Program-made: the position numbers and the translations under genes
The notes under the pieces: generated by a model
What the model was told of the DNA's origin: nothing
Database searches by the model: none
What the model saw: the letters and a program-made list of their open reading frames with translations, nothing else
Assembly (NCBI GenBank): GCA_027066995.1
Contig: JAMOMQ010000080.1
Span: 1-40,978, forward strand
DNA from: Flavobacteriales bacterium
GTDB taxonomy: Bacteria > Bacteroidota > Bacteroidia > Flavobacteriales > Flavobacteriaceae
DNA: 40,978 bases
Direction of reading: 5' to 3'
Part shown: one piece after another, positions 1-11,248 of the stretch
Layout of the letters: each line of letters opens with the position of its first letter
Position numbering within the stretch: position 1 is the stretch's first letter

Positions 1-96
1 GGTAATTAAGTCATAAAAACATCTTCTTTTAACAACATTATTCATAAAATATTTTTAATTTTGATATACTTCAGTCAACTTTAAAAACATTTTAGT

Positions 97-1860
97 ATGA
101 AAACCACAACAGACGCCCAAAAATTTTTAAATCTACGCAATCAACTCCAACAAGCAAAATCTTATGATGAAGCTTTAAAAATATTTCAATGGCCCACAAT
201 GACCAAGTTTAACTGGGCAAGCGAATATTTTGATGAAATGGCCAAAGGCAACAACAAAACCGCTTTAATTTATGCCGACACCGAAGGCAACGAACGCCAA
301 GTCAGTTTTGAACAAATGCGCCAACGCTCTAACCAAGTGGCTAATTTTTTACAAGCCAAAGGTTTTAAAAAAGGCGATCGCGCCTTGATTATGATGGACA
401 CATCGGTCGAAATATACGAATTGTTTTTAGCCATTATGAAATTGGGCGGCACCATTATTCCGGCTTCTACCCTTCTGTCCCCCGACGATATTAGCGACCG
501 GATTACCCGTGGAAATATCAGCTTTGTCATCGCCCATCATAAATTTATAGAGCGTATTGACCAAGCCGGTGAGGTTCTCAACAGTCTTAAAGCCCTGATC
601 AATGTGCCGCATATTACTATCCCCCGCGAAGCGGAAACCTACCATGAAAAACATTGGATTAAATATGAAGATGCCAATCATTATGAAACGGAATTTATAC
701 CGGATTTTATCACTTTTACCTCCGATATTCTTTTTATGTTTTTTACCTCGGGGACTACCTCCCAACCCAAACTGGTCATTCATCCGTATCACTATCCCGT
801 AGGACATCTGACCACCATGTATTGGCTCGATTTACAACCCGATGATATTCATTACAATATCAGTTCACCGGGCTGGGCCAAATTTGCTTGGAGCAGTTTT
901 ATGGCGCCTTGGAATGCCGGTGCCACTATTTTTACATTTCACTACGCAGCATTTGATCCCGAAAAAACATTGCAAATGATCGAAAAACATAAAATTACCA
1001 GTTTATGTGGCCCGTTGAGCGTTTGGAAACTTTTTGTCCTGAAAAATTTTGAAAAATACAACTTCAACCTCAAAAAAATAGTCAGTGCCGGAGAGCCTTT
1101 AAACCCCGAAATTACCAAAAAAGTAGAACAAATTACCGGTTTGCAACTACGCGAAGGCTACGGCCAGACCGAAACCACAGCCCTTATCTTTACCCCCAAA
1201 GGCATGACCGTGCCCCAAGGCTCTATGGGCAAAGCTTCTCCGGGATACGAAATTAAAATTATGGATGACAAACTCGATGAAGTCCCACCTGGAAAAGACG
1301 GTCAAATTGCCGTAAGAACCTATCCGTATAGACCTTTGGGACTGCTTAAAGGTTATGACGACGAACAAAAAAATATGGAAATTTTTAAAGGCAGTTGGTA
1401 TCTAACAGGAGACACTGCCTATCGCGACGAAAACGGCTTCTTTTTCTTTATAGGCCGCTCCGACGATGTCTTTAAAAGCTTGGATTATCGCATCAGTCCG
1501 TTTGAAGTGGAAAGCGAAATCATGGAACATGAAGCTGTATTGGAAGTGGGCGTTATTCCTACCATCGATCATTTGGAACGTATTGTGCCCAAAGCTTTTA
1601 TTGTTTTAAAACCGGGATTTGAAAAAGATGCCGCCACCGCACTGACTTTGTTTAAATTTATCCGTGGCCGTATGGCGCCTTATAAACGCCCCCGTAGTAT
1701 CGAATTTATGGAAGCCTTTCCTAAAACCATCAGTTCCAAAGTCATGCGAAAAGACCTGAGAAAATATGATGAAGAACTAAAAAATATGGAAATACGCGGC
1801 AAATACGAATTTCTGGAATTAGACTTTGCTGACGAATTGCAATTGCGAAAACGCAAATAA
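97..1860 (+). CDS. AMP-dependent acyl-CoA synthetase/ligase (medium-chain acyl-CoA ligase-like)
   Basis: 587 aa ORF; adenylate-forming motifs FFTSGTTSQPK, REGYGQTET, YLTGDTAYRDENGFFFFIGRSDDVFKSLDYRISPFEVE, and C-terminal TISSKVMRKDLR. Confidence 0.93.
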   Translation: MKTTTDAQKFLNLRNQLQQAKSYDEALKIFQWPTMTKFNWASEYFDEMAKGNNKTALIYADTEGNERQVSFEQMRQRSNQVANFLQAKGFKKGDRALIMMDTSVEIYELFLAIMKLGGTIIPASTLLSPDDISDRITRGNISFVIAHHKFIERIDQAGEVLNSLKALINVPHITIPREAETYHEKHWIKYEDANHYETEFIPDFITFTSDILFMFFTSGTTSQPKLVIHPYHYPVGHLTTMYWLDLQPDDIHYNISSPGWAKFAWSSFMAPWNAGATIFTFHYAAFDPEKTLQMIEKHKITSLCGPLSVWKLFVLKNFEKYNFNLKKIVSAGEPLNPEITKKVEQITGLQLREGYGQTETTALIFTPKGMTVPQGSMGKASPGYEIKIMDDKLDEVPPGKDGQIAVRTYPYRPLGLLKGYDDEQKNMEIFKGSWYLTGDTAYRDENGFFFFIGRSDDVFKSLDYRISPFEVESEIMEHEAVLEVGVIPTIDHLERIVPKAFIVLKPGFEKDAATALTLFKFIRGRMAPYKRPRSIEFMEAFPKTISSKVMRKDLRKYDEELKNMEIRGKYEFLELDFADELQLRKRK

Positions 1861-1885
1861 TCATTATCTTGTCCAAAAAAATAAA

Positions 1886-3277
1886 ATGAAAATAAAATAC
1901 AGCTTTTTAGTGTTTTTGTTTATGCAAACACTTTGGTCACAAACGCAAGTATCCGGCAATCAGTCCGGCAATTGGACTTTGACCAACAGTCCTTACCAAG
2001 TCACCGGCAATATTACCATACCTGCCGGACAAACCCTGATAATTGAAGCCGGCGTGCAAGTGGTTTTTCAAGACTACTATCGCATATATGTCGATGGTCA
2101 ACTCATAGCCAACGGCAACGAAAATAATTTAATCGTTTTTACCCCTGCCAATCAAAACACCGGCTGGGGCGGCATTCGATTAGACGGCACGCCGGATGTC
2201 AGCGAGTTTCATTATTGCAAATTTGAATACGGCAAAACCAGTGCCACCGGCAGCTATCCTGACATGCACGGTGGCGCCGTTGTCCTTAAAGACGCCGATG
2301 CTCAATTTTATCATTGTACATTTTCACATAACGATGCCACAGGTGATGATGATGGTATGGGCGGCGCTGTTTATACCATGAATAGTGGTAGCAGCACACA
2401 AACCATTACCAAATTTATCGATTGTCTGTTTGAATACAATCACGCCTACGGCGAAGGTGGGGCCATCAAATTTACCAATGACGGCAAAACCGAAATCACC
2501 CGTTGTCAATTTATAGGTAACAGCAGCAATTATGGCGGTGGGGCCATTATGTATTACACGGCTTACCAAACCACACTGACCCAATGTTTGTTTTACGGCA
2601 ACAGTGCTGCCAATTCGGGCGGAGGCGCTCTTAAAAGTCTCAATGCACAAACCAGCCTGACAATCACCAATTGCACTTTTACCGGAAATAGTGCCAATGG
2701 CGCCGGTGAAGGCGGCGCGGCAGATTTTGATTATGCCGATGTCACCATTGTTAATTCTATATTTTATAACAATAATCAAACGTATGGTAAAGACATTAAT
2801 ATTGGACAAAACACTACGGTAACTATTAATTATTGCGATGTTGATATGCCTTTTGATGCCACCGGCGATCATAACTTAAATAATGTTGACCCGCAATTTA
2901 TCGATCCCGCTCAAGGCGATTTTCATTTACAAGCAGGCTCCCCTTGCATAGATGCCGGCATAGCGGTAGGTTTACCCTATAATGGCGCCGCCCCCGATTT
3001 GGGTTGTTTTGAAAGTGGCACTTCAAGCATAACCGCCACTTCTGATATACCTGTCACAATTTATCCCAATCCGGCCAATCGCTATTTACATATATCTCTA
3101 CCCGAATTTAAAATTTTTGATATCAAAGTATATAATCGGCCAGGTCAATTGCTCTTGAGAAAAAATCATATCACCCGGAAAACAACCTTAGACCTAAAAT
3201 CGTTAAATCCGGGTATATACACTATTATCATTGAAAACCATGAAAATAAAGTGCAAAAAACATTTATAAAAAAATGA
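1886..3277 (+). CDS. Secreted right-handed beta-helix (pectate-lyase-like) protein with T9SS type-A C-terminal sorting domain
   Basis: ORF 1826-3277; start re-placed at ATG 1886 (MKIKYSFLVFLFMQTLWSQ signal peptide; avoids overlap with the upstream CDS). Repeated GGA/NCxF beta-helix rungs; CTD IYPNPANRYLHI...LNPGIYTIIIENHENKVQKTFIKK. Confidence 0.88.
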   Translation: MKIKYSFLVFLFMQTLWSQTQVSGNQSGNWTLTNSPYQVTGNITIPAGQTLIIEAGVQVVFQDYYRIYVDGQLIANGNENNLIVFTPANQNTGWGGIRLDGTPDVSEFHYCKFEYGKTSATGSYPDMHGGAVVLKDADAQFYHCTFSHNDATGDDDGMGGAVYTMNSGSSTQTITKFIDCLFEYNHAYGEGGAIKFTNDGKTEITRCQFIGNSSNYGGGAIMYYTAYQTTLTQCLFYGNSAANSGGGALKSLNAQTSLTITNCTFTGNSANGAGEGGAADFDYADVTIVNSIFYNNNQTYGKDINIGQNTTVTINYCDVDMPFDATGDHNLNNVDPQFIDPAQGDFHLQAGSPCIDAGIAVGLPYNGAAPDLGCFESGTSSITATSDIPVTIYPNPANRYLHISLPEFKIFDIKVYNRPGQLLLRKNHITRKTTLDLKSLNPGIYTIIIENHENKVQKTFIKK

Positions 3278-3561
3278 GTTGCATACACTATAACATTAAA
3301 GTAACCGGAAAAGTGCAAGGCGTTTGGTTTCGCAAATATACCATGGAAAAAGCACTGGCATTGGGGCTCAAAGGCTTTGTAAAAAATGAACCGGACGGTA
3401 GCGTTTATATTGAAGCCGAAAGCCACCAATCGGATATATTAGATTTGTTCACCAATTGGCTTTATGAAGGCTCACCATTGTCAAAAGTTGAAAAAGTCAT
3501 CATTGACCGGGAAATGTCTTGTAAAAACTATCAAAATTTTACCATAAAAGACCGGGGTTAA
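3274..3561 (+). CDS. acyP: Acylphosphatase
   Basis: 95 aa; VTGKVQGVWFRKYTMEKALALGLKGFVKNEPDGSVYIEAE matches the acylphosphatase signature. Confidence 0.92.
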   Translation: MSCIHYNIKVTGKVQGVWFRKYTMEKALALGLKGFVKNEPDGSVYIEAESHQSDILDLFTNWLYEGSPLSKVEKVIIDREMSCKNYQNFTIKDRG

Positions 3562-3602
3562 AAAATGTATTCAAAATAATTTTATATTCGCAAAATAATT
3601 TG

Positions 3603-3610
3603 TAATTTTG
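3603..3610 (+). promoter_or_regulatory. Candidate Bacteroidota -7 promoter box (TAATTTTG) upstream of DUF177/yceD
   Basis: TAnnTTTG match 11 nt before the ORF start; no clear -33 TTTG at the usual spacing. Confidence 0.35.
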
Positions 3611-3620
3611 CAAGCTGAAA

Positions 3621-4175
3621 ATGATGAAGATGAAGGCATTGAAATCGTATGATATTAAATTTAGCGGGCTTAAAAACGGCAAACACCAATACCGTTTTCA
3701 AATAGAGCCCGGTTTTTTTGAGCATTTTAACTACGATGAATTTGCCGGTTATAACCTTGACATATTGATTGATTTACATAAAAGCGAGCAACTGCTGGAA
3801 TTTAATATCCGGTCTAATGGCACAGTCAATGTACCTTGTGACATCAGCGGTGAAAATTTTGATCAAGCTATTGAAGGACAACTCGATTTTATTGTAAAAT
3901 TTGGCGAAACCTATAACGATGATCGTGAAGACTTAATCATATTGCCCTACAATGCACATATGATTAATGTTGCACAACAAATTTATGAGTCCGTGCTATT
4001 AAATTTGCCCAACAAGCGCATACATCCCGATATAGCCAGCGGTAAAAAAGTTGCGGAAAACGCCAAATATATCATCAATTATCAAGAAGAAAACGAAACA
4101 GAAAACATAAATAAACCAGAAGAAATTGATCCGCGATGGGCGGCATTAAAAAAGTTAATAACAGATAAAAAATAA
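3621..4175 (+). CDS. DUF177 / YceD family protein
   Basis: Located directly upstream of rpmF, the conserved yceD-rpmF arrangement; 184 aa acidic protein of DUF177-like layout. Confidence 0.8.
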   Translation: MMKMKALKSYDIKFSGLKNGKHQYRFQIEPGFFEHFNYDEFAGYNLDILIDLHKSEQLLEFNIRSNGTVNVPCDISGENFDQAIEGQLDFIVKFGETYNDDREDLIILPYNAHMINVAQQIYESVLLNLPNKRIHPDIASGKKVAENAKYIINYQEENETENINKPEEIDPRWAALKKLITDKK

Positions 4176-4180
4176 TAACG

Positions 4181-4375
4181 ATGGCACATCCTAAGAGAAA
4201 AATATCCAAACAAAGAGGTCGTAAAAGAAGAACACATTACAAAATTGATATGCCTCAAATAGCAATTGACCCGACCACCGGAGAAGCGCATTTGTATCAC
4301 AGAGCGCATTGGCATGAAGGAAAATTATATTATAAAGGAAAAGTTGTAATTGACCCTGAGCAAGAAGAAGCTTAA
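4181..4375 (+). CDS. rpmF: 50S ribosomal protein L32
   Basis: [22 protein letters not shown]-terminus typical of bL32. Confidence 0.97.
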   Translation: MAHPKRKISKQRGRKRRTHYKIDMPQIAIDPTTGEAHLYHRAHWHEGKLYYKGKVVIDPEQEEA

Positions 4376-4394
4376 AAATCATTAAAATACTGTT

Positions 4395-4430
4395 AAAAAC
4401 GCCATTTTATTTAATAAAAATGGCGTTTTT
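4395..4430 (+). terminator. Rho-independent-type terminator after rpmF
   Basis: Hairpin AAAAACGCCATTTT...AAAATGGCGTTTTT followed by T-rich sequence. Confidence 0.8.
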
Positions 4431-4523
4431 TGTGTTTTTAAGTTAAAAACAGGTGTTTTTTAGATTTTTTTTTCTAATTTGCCCTTTCAAAACAAACTAA
4501 CATAATTAACAAAATAACTCATT

Positions 4524-5012
4524 ATGGATATTAAAGAAGTACAAAATCTCATTAAATTCGTTGCCAAATCAGGTGTCAGCGAAGTTAAAATTGAAGATAA
4601 AGATTTTAAATTGACTATTAAAAATAAAGCGGAATATGTTACTGCTCCTGTAGCAGCGCCCGCTGCAATACCTGTAGCGCAACCTGTTGCGACTGCACCT
4701 GTTCAGGCTGTTCCTGCACAACAAGCTGTTTCACCGGAAACCTCTCCGGCCAATGAAATAGACGAATCAAAATATGTCACTATTAAAGCACCAATCATCG
4801 GTACATTTTACCGTAAACCCTCTCCTGACAAACCGCCTTATGTAGAAGTCGGTGACACCATTAAAGAAGGAGATGTGGTATGTATCATTGAAGCCATGAA
4901 ACTTTTTAATGAAATAGAATCGGAAGTGTCCGGAAAAATTGTCAAAATATTAGTTGACGATGCCACACCGGTCGAGTTTGATCAACCATTATTTCTAGTT
5001 GAGCCTTTATAG
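4524..5012 (+). CDS. accB: Acetyl-CoA carboxylase biotin carboxyl carrier protein
   Basis: Ala/Pro linker and biotinyl motif VVCIIEAMKLFNEIESEVSGKI. Confidence 0.96.
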   Translation: MDIKEVQNLIKFVAKSGVSEVKIEDKDFKLTIKNKAEYVTAPVAAPAAIPVAQPVATAPVQAVPAQQAVSPETSPANEIDESKYVTIKAPIIGTFYRKPSPDKPPYVEVGDTIKEGDVVCIIEAMKLFNEIESEVSGKIVKILVDDATPVEFDQPLFLVEPL

Positions 5013-5030
5013 TCATTAAAAGAAAGTTTT

Positions 5031-6404
5031 ATGTTTAATAAAATATTAATAGCCAATCGTGGCGAAATTGCCCTGCGCATTATTCGCACTTGTAAAGAAA
5101 TGGGTATAAAGACCGTCGCTGTATATTCTACTGCCGATGAAAACAGTTTACATGTTCGCTTTGCCGATGAAGCGGTTAAAATTGGACCTCCCAATAGTAG
5201 TGAATCATACCTCAACATACCCAGTATCATAGCTGCTGCCGAAATTACCAATGCCGATGCCATTCATCCCGGATACGGATTTTTAGCAGAAAATGCCAAA
5301 TTTGCCAAACTCTGTGAAGATCATAATTTGAAATTTATAGGCCCGACACCCGAAATGATTAATCAGATGGGTGACAAAGCTACAGCCAAAAAAACCATGA
5401 TTGCGGCCGGTGTTCCTACCGTTCCCGGCTCAAAAGGTTTGTTAGAAAACTATGAAGAAGCCGAGCGTTTGGCTGACGAAATAGGATATCCCGTAATGCT
5501 TAAAGCAACGGCCGGGGGTGGTGGTAAAGGTATGCGCGCCGTATGGAAAAAGGAAGATTTGCAAAAAGCCTGGGAAGATGCCCGTCAAGAATCCAAAGCC
5601 GCTTTTGGTAATGACGGTATGTATTTGGAAAAATTGATTGAAGAACCGCGTCATATCGAAATACAAATCATTGGCGACCAGTATGGCAAAGCTGCGCATT
5701 TGTCAGAACGTGACTGCTCCGTACAACGACGTCATCAAAAATTGATTGAGGAAACACCTTCGCCTTTTATGACACCCGAATTGAGAGAAAAAATGGGTGA
5801 AGCTGCTGTAAAAGCGGCTGAAAGTATCAGCTATGAAGGAGTGGGAACCGTAGAATTTTTGGTAGACAAGCACCGTAATTTCTACTTTATGGAAATGAAT
5901 ACGCGAATACAAGTGGAGCATCCCATTACGGAGCAAGTTATTGATTATGATTTGATTAGAGAACAAATCAAAGTGGCAGCCGGTGAACCTATTTTAGGAA
6001 AAAATTATTATCCTAAACTGCATTCGATTGAGTGTCGTATCAACGCCGAAGATCCTTACAACGATTTTAGACCTTCCCCCGGGGTTATCAAAACCTTTCA
6101 TGCGCCCGGCGGTCATGGTGTTCGCTTAGATACACATGCCTATCAAGGTTATGTAATACCGCCTTATTACGATTCTATGATAGCCAAGTTAATCACCACG
6201 GCACAAACCCGTGAAGAAGCTATTGAAAAAATGAAACGGGCATTGGACGAATTTGTGATTGAAGGTGTTAAAACCACCATACCATTTCACCGTCAACTAA
6301 TGGACGATCCCAATTTTATTGCCGGTAATTATACAACCAAATTCATGGAAGACTTTGAATTAGATGACCGTTATAAAAAAGAATATGAACGTAACGTAGA
6401 ATAG
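5031..6404 (+). CDS. accC: Acetyl-CoA carboxylase biotin carboxylase subunit
   Basis: [36 protein letters not shown]-grasp motif [28 protein letters not shown]. Confidence 0.98.
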   Translation: MFNKILIANRGEIALRIIRTCKEMGIKTVAVYSTADENSLHVRFADEAVKIGPPNSSESYLNIPSIIAAAEITNADAIHPGYGFLAENAKFAKLCEDHNLKFIGPTPEMINQMGDKATAKKTMIAAGVPTVPGSKGLLENYEEAERLADEIGYPVMLKATAGGGGKGMRAVWKKEDLQKAWEDARQESKAAFGNDGMYLEKLIEEPRHIEIQIIGDQYGKAAHLSERDCSVQRRHQKLIEETPSPFMTPELREKMGEAAVKAAESISYEGVGTVEFLVDKHRNFYFMEMNTRIQVEHPITEQVIDYDLIREQIKVAAGEPILGKNYYPKLHSIECRINAEDPYNDFRPSPGVIKTFHAPGGHGVRLDTHAYQGYVIPPYYDSMIAKLITTAQTREEAIEKMKRALDEFVIEGVKTTIPFHRQLMDDPNFIAGNYTTKFMEDFELDDRYKKEYERNVE

Positions 6405-6420
6405 AAACCATAAATAAATC

Positions 6421-6455
6421 AAAAAGAGGCTGCCTTTTGAGACAGCCTCTTTTTT
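6421..6455. terminator. Bidirectional terminator-like hairpin between convergent accC and the DUF3467 gene
   Basis: AAAAAGAGGCTG-ccttttgaga-CAGCCTCTTTTT, A-run on one side and T-run on the other. Confidence 0.8.
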
Positions 6456-6474
6456 AATACGTAATTGTTAAGAA

Positions 6475-6786
6475 TTAAGCTTCGCTACCCGGCCCGAAAT
6501 TAATAGGCGGAGTGCTGGCCTTGTCATAGTCTTTTATGACACCGTGAACACTTTCAAAACGCTTGACATTGTCACTCAATGCTCTCACCAAGCGTTTGGC
6601 ATGTTGAGGCGTTAAAATAATTCTTGACTTTACTTTGGCCTTAGGAACGCCGGGCATTATATTGATAAAATCAACAATAAATTCGGATGCCGAATGGTTA
6701 ATTACCGCCAAATTGGCATAAATTCCGTCAGCAATTTCTTCGCTCAATTCTATATTTATTTGCTGTTGTTTTTTTGGATCATTCAT
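6475..6786 (-). CDS. DUF3467 family protein
   Basis: 103 aa; INIELSEEIADGIYANLAVINHSASEFIVDFINIMPGVPKAKVKSRIILTPQHAKRLVRAL, a recognisable DUF3467-type sequence downstream of rpoC. Confidence 0.8.
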   Translation of the reverse strand: MNDPKKQQQINIELSEEIADGIYANLAVINHSASEFIVDFINIMPGVPKAKVKSRIILTPQHAKRLVRALSDNVKRFESVHGVIKDYDKASTPPINFGPGSEA

Positions 6787-6808
6787 AGCTAAATGTTTTA
6801 ACGGTTAA

Positions 6809-6949
6809 AAAAAGAGGCTATCTCAAAAGTAAATTTTTGTTGTCATTGCGATGAGGAACGAAGTGGCAATCTGTTGATTTTCAACAACAAATATTAATAG
6901 CACTTCAGGTTTCTCATTGAGATAATGGCTTTTGAGACAGCCTCTTTTT
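6809..6949. repeat. MITE-like / palindromic intergenic element with 21-bp near-perfect terminal inverted repeats
   Basis: Left end AAAAAGAGGCTATCTCAAAAG and right end CTTTTGAGACAGCCTCTTTTT are reverse complements at 20/21 positions; interior contains TGTCATTGCGATGAGGAACGAAGTGGCAATCTG and a further TTTTGTTG/CAACAAAAA-like nested inversion. Confidence 0.65.
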
Positions 6950-6953
6950 AAAT

Positions 6954-9900
6954 TTAATCTATAAAATTATTTTGTATTTTATCTATGATCATATTTTCAT
7001 AATCTTCCTTTTGAGCGACTATAATATTTTCATATTCTTTCAAACCTGTACCTGCCGGAATTTTACGACCGACAATCACATTTTCTTTCAAACCTTCCAA
7101 ATCATCAACCTTACCTCTAATGGCCGCTTCGTTTAAGACTTTGGTCGTCTCTTGGAACGACGCAGCAGAAATAAAGGATTTGGTTTGCAAGGACGCTCTG
7201 GTGATACCTTGTAATACAGGCGATGCCGTTGCAGGAATAACATCACGCGCAACTACCAATTTCTTGTCCTGACGACGTAAAATAGAGTTTTCTTCGCGCA
7301 ATTGTCTCGGCGTTACCAATTGACCGGCTTTCAAGTTTTCAGAATCACCCGGATCTTCAACTACTTTCATTTGCGAAATACGGTCGTTTTCTTCTATAAA
7401 ATCCAACTTATGAACCAATTCGCCGGGCAAGAAAGTGGTATCTCCGGAATCTTCAATCATTACCTTTTGCATCATCTGTCTGACCACCACTTCAAAGTGC
7501 TTGTCATTGATTTTTACACCTTGCAAACGGTAAACTTCCTGAACTTCATTTACCAAATATTGTTGAACGGCAGAAGGCCCTTTGATTTTCAATATATCAT
7601 TGGGCGTAATGGCACCATCGGACAAAGGTGTTCCGGAACGGATAAAATCATTCTCTTGAACCAAAATTTGATTAGATAATTTTATCAAATATTTTTTGGT
7701 TTCTCCCGATTTAGCCGTTACAATAATTTCACGATTACCACGCTTGATTTTTCCAAAGGATACAATACCGTCAATCTCGGAAACCACTGCCGGATTGGAA
7801 GGATTACGGGCTTCAAACAGCTCGGTTACCCTCGGCAAACCACCGGTGATATCACCGGCTTTTACAGAGGTTCTCGGTATTTTGACCAAAGTCATACCTT
7901 GTTTGATTTTTTGTCCGTCTTCTACATTGATACGGGCACCGAAGGGTAAGTTATAAGAACGTAAAACTTCTCCGTTTTTATCAACAATTTTTAAAGTCGG
8001 AATCAGTTTTTTATTCTTACTTTCTATAATAACCTTTTCTTCACGATTGGTTTGCTCATCTTTTTCAATCTGATAAGTTACACCTTGAATGATATTTTCA
8101 TATTGTACCTTACCACCAAATTCGGATATAATAACGGAGTTCCAAGGATCCCATTCGGCAATAATTTCACCTTTGAGCACCTTGTCTCCCGGTTTTTTAT
8201 ATAATTTGGAACCATAAGGCAATTGGTGTGTACTGAGTATTTTTCCACTCTTTTCGCCAATAATTTTTAATTCGGATGTTCTTGAAATAACAACATCGAC
8301 ATTATCTTCTTCGTCCTTAACGGTTTTAAGCTCATCTATTTCAATAATACCGTCAAACTTAGCGGTAATATTAGATTGCTCGGATACGTTACCGGCCACA
8401 CCTCCTTGGTGGAAAGTTCTCAATGTCAACTGCGTTCCGGGCTCACCAATAGATTGTGCAGCAACTACACCGACAGCTTCGCCTTTCTCAACCATATCGC
8501 CAGTGGCTAAGTTGCGCCCGTAACACTTGGCACAAATACCGTGTTTGGCTTCACAAGTTAAAGGCGATCTTACTTCAACGGATTCAATGGAAGTTTGCTC
8601 AATCAACTCAACTTTTTCTTCGGTTATTTCTTCACCTGCAGCTACAATCAATTCATCGGTTTCGGGATTATAAATATCATCTAACGCCACACGACCTAAG
8701 ATGCGCTCTCCCAGTGTTTCAACTATTTCGTTATTTTTCTTTAATGGTTTGACTTCTATACCTCGCAAAGTGCCACAGTCTTCTTCTCTGACCACTACAT
8801 CTTGCGACACATCTACCAAACGACGGGTCAAATAACCGGCATCGGCCGTTTTAAGTGCCGTATCGGCCAAACCTTTACGGGCACCGTGTGTAGAAATAAA
8901 GTATTCTTGAATGGACAAACCTTCTTTAAAGTTGGACAAAATAGGGTTTTCAATAACTTCTCCACCACCGGCAGTCGATTTTTTAGGCTTAGCCATCAAA
9001 CCACGCATACCGATCAACTGACGTATTTGGTCTTTAGAACCCCTTGCACCGGAATCAAGCATCATATAAACCGAGTTAAAGCCGGCCTTATCATTAGTGA
9101 TTCTATCCATCAAAATTTCAGTCAAATTGGCATTGGCAGTTGTCCAAATATCCACCGTTTTGTTATATCGTTCTTTTTGTGATATAATACCTTCGGCATA
9201 TTGTTCTTTAATAGCATCCACTTTGGCTTGGGCCTCTTTAACAATTTTTTTCTTCTCTTCGGGCACCATAATATTACTTAAACCGAAAGACAGGCCACCT
9301 TTAAAGGCATAATAATATCCCATTTGCTTAATAGCATCCAAAAATTCGGCGGTAGTCGGCACGTCGGTCAATTTCAAAATATCGGAAATAATACCTCTTA
9401 AGGAACCTTTGGTCAAAACTTTATTGATAAAAGGCACGCCTTCAGGTTTTACTTCGTTAAATAACACGCGGCCTACCGTAGTTTCTATAATATGTTCAAA
9501 TGCCTTTCCATCTTCATCATAATCGGTAATTAACACCTTGATAGCGGCATGTAGATCAATTTTTCCTTCGTTTAAAGCTATTTTAACTTCTTCGGGCGAG
9601 TAAAAAGTCATACCCTCTCCTCTAACACCACTACGTTTTTTGGTGATATAATACAGCCCCAGAACCATGTCTTGTGAAGGTACTGTTACCGGCGAACCGT
9701 TGGCCGGATTCAAAATATTTTGAGAAGCCAACATCAACAATTGTGATTCTAAAATGGCTTGAGGTCCCAAAGGCAAATGAACAGCCATCTGGTCACCATC
9801 AAAATCCGCATTAAAAGCAGTACATACTAAAGGATGTAGTCTAATGGCCTTTCCTTCAATCAGTTTAGGTTGAAATGCTTGAATTCCCAACCGGTGCAAT

Positions 9901-11231
9901 GTAGGTGCACGGTTTAATAAGATAGGGTGTCCTTTTAAGACATTTTCCAAAATATCCCAAACAATAGGATCTTTTCTATCTATAATTTTTTTGGCCGACT
10001 TAACAGTTTTAACCACACCTCTTTCAATCAATTTTCTGATGACAAAAGGCTTATAAAGCTCAGCCGCCATGTCTTTGGGAATACCGGCTTCGTATAATTT
10101 TAAGTTAGGACCGACAACAATTACCGAACGTGCCGAATAATCGACCCGTTTACCCAAAAGGTTTTGACGAAAGCGTCCTTGTTTTCCTTTTAAGGAATCG
10201 GATAATGATTTTAAAGGACGGTTAGATTCCGTTTTAACAGCTGATGATTTACGTGTGTTGTCAAACAAAGAATCGACAGACTCTTGTAACATCCGTTTTT
10301 CGTTACGTAAAATAACTTCCGGCGCTTTGATGTCCATCAATCGTTTTAAACGGTTGTTACGGATAATAACACGACGGTATAAATCGTTTAAATCCGAGGT
10401 GGCAAAACGACCTCCGTCCAAGGGTACCAACGGTCTTAATTCGGGTGGAATCACCGGAATAATATTCATGACCATCCACTCTGGTTTGTTGGGCCGTTTT
10501 TCATTGGCTTTACGAAAAGCTTCAACGACTTGTAAACGTTTTAAAGCTTCGGTTTTACGTTGTTTGGATGTTTCGTGATTGGCTTTATGACGTAATTCGT
10601 AAGACAATTCGTCCAAATCTATATTGGCCAATAAGTCACGGATGGCTTCTCCACCCATTTTAGCCACAAATTTATTGGGATCTTTATCTTCCAAATATTC
10701 GTTTTCGGGAGGTAATTTTTCTAAAATATCTTGATATTCCTCTTCGGTAAGGAATTGCATTTTTTGCACAGGATTACCTTCTGCATCCACTGCCGGTCCC
10801 GGATTAATAACTACATAACGTTCGTAATAAACTATCATTTCCAGCTTCTTAGTGGGCAATCCTAATAAGTAACCGATTTTGTTGGGCAAAGACCGGAAAT
10901 ACCAAATATGTACTACAGGCACTACCAGTTCTATATGACCTACACGTTCACGCCGGACTTTTTTCTCGGTAACTTCCACACCACACCGGTCACAAACAAT
11001 TCCTTTATATCTGATTCGTTTGTATTTACCACAAGCACATTCATAATCTTTAATAGGTCCGAAAATACGTTCACAAAACAAACCGTCTCTTTCGGGTTTA
11101 TGGGTTCTATAATTGATAGTTTCCGGTTTTAAGACCTCTCCTCTTGATGCTTTTTTAATGCGTTCGGGAGAAGACAGTCCAATGGAAATTTTATCAAATT
11201 TAATAGTTGTATATTTATTTCTTTTTGCCAT
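6954..11231 (-). CDS. rpoC: DNA-directed RNA polymerase beta' subunit
   Basis: 1425 aa; [15 protein letters not shown] active-site motif; [23 protein letters not shown] zinc ribbon. Confidence 0.99.
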   Translation of the reverse strand: MAKRNKYTTIKFDKISIGLSSPERIKKASRGEVLKPETINYRTHKPERDGLFCERIFGPIKDYECACGKYKRIRYKGIVCDRCGVEVTEKKVRRERVGHIELVVPVVHIWYFRSLPNKIGYLLGLPTKKLEMIVYYERYVVINPGPAVDAEGNPVQKMQFLTEEEYQDILEKLPPENEYLEDKDPNKFVAKMGGEAIRDLLANIDLDELSYELRHKANHETSKQRKTEALKRLQVVEAFRKANEKRPNKPEWMVMNIIPVIPPELRPLVPLDGGRFATSDLNDLYRRVIIRNNRLKRLMDIKAPEVILRNEKRMLQESVDSLFDNTRKSSAVKTESNRPLKSLSDSLKGKQGRFRQNLLGKRVDYSARSVIVVGPNLKLYEAGIPKDMAAELYKPFVIRKLIERGVVKTVKSAKKIIDRKDPIVWDILENVLKGHPILLNRAPTLHRLGIQAFQPKLIEGKAIRLHPLVCTAFNADFDGDQMAVHLPLGPQAILESQLLMLASQNILNPANGSPVTVPSQDMVLGLYYITKKRSGVRGEGMTFYSPEEVKIALNEGKIDLHAAIKVLITDYDEDGKAFEHIIETTVGRVLFNEVKPEGVPFINKVLTKGSLRGIISDILKLTDVPTTAEFLDAIKQMGYYYAFKGGLSFGLSNIMVPEEKKKIVKEAQAKVDAIKEQYAEGIISQKERYNKTVDIWTTANANLTEILMDRITNDKAGFNSVYMMLDSGARGSKDQIRQLIGMRGLMAKPKKSTAGGGEVIENPILSNFKEGLSIQEYFISTHGARKGLADTALKTADAGYLTRRLVDVSQDVVVREEDCGTLRGIEVKPLKKNNEIVETLGERILGRVALDDIYNPETDELIVAAGEEITEEKVELIEQTSIESVEVRSPLTCEAKHGICAKCYGRNLATGDMVEKGEAVGVVAAQSIGEPGTQLTLRTFHQGGVAGNVSEQSNITAKFDGIIEIDELKTVKDEEDNVDVVISRTSELKIIGEKSGKILSTHQLPYGSKLYKKPGDKVLKGEIIAEWDPWNSVIISEFGGKVQYENIIQGVTYQIEKDEQTNREEKVIIESKNKKLIPTLKIVDKNGEVLRSYNLPFGARINVEDGQKIKQGMTLVKIPRTSVKAGDITGGLPRVTELFEARNPSNPAVVSEIDGIVSFGKIKRGNREIIVTAKSGETKKYLIKLSNQILVQENDFIRSGTPLSDGAITPNDILKIKGPSAVQQYLVNEVQEVYRLQGVKINDKHFEVVVRQMMQKVMIEDSGDTTFLPGELVHKLDFIEENDRISQMKVVEDPGDSENLKAGQLVTPRQLREENSILRRQDKKLVVARDVIPATASPVLQGITRASLQTKSFISAASFQETTKVLNEAAIRGKVDDLEGLKENVIVGRKIPAGTGLKEYENIIVAQKEDYENMIIDKIQNNFID

Positions 11232-11248
11232 AATTTTTGCTTGTATTA

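Noticed and set aside
427-807. 126-aa minus-strand ORF and the other antisense ORFs within acyl-CoA ligase, accC, rpoC, rpoB, aspS and cysS
   Set aside because: Overlap strongly supported coding genes, have no recognisable motifs and look like frame shadows.
2324-2872. 182-aa minus-strand ORF
   Set aside because: Fully antisense to the beta-helix CDS; repetitive I/G/A-rich translation typical of shadow frames of repeat proteins.
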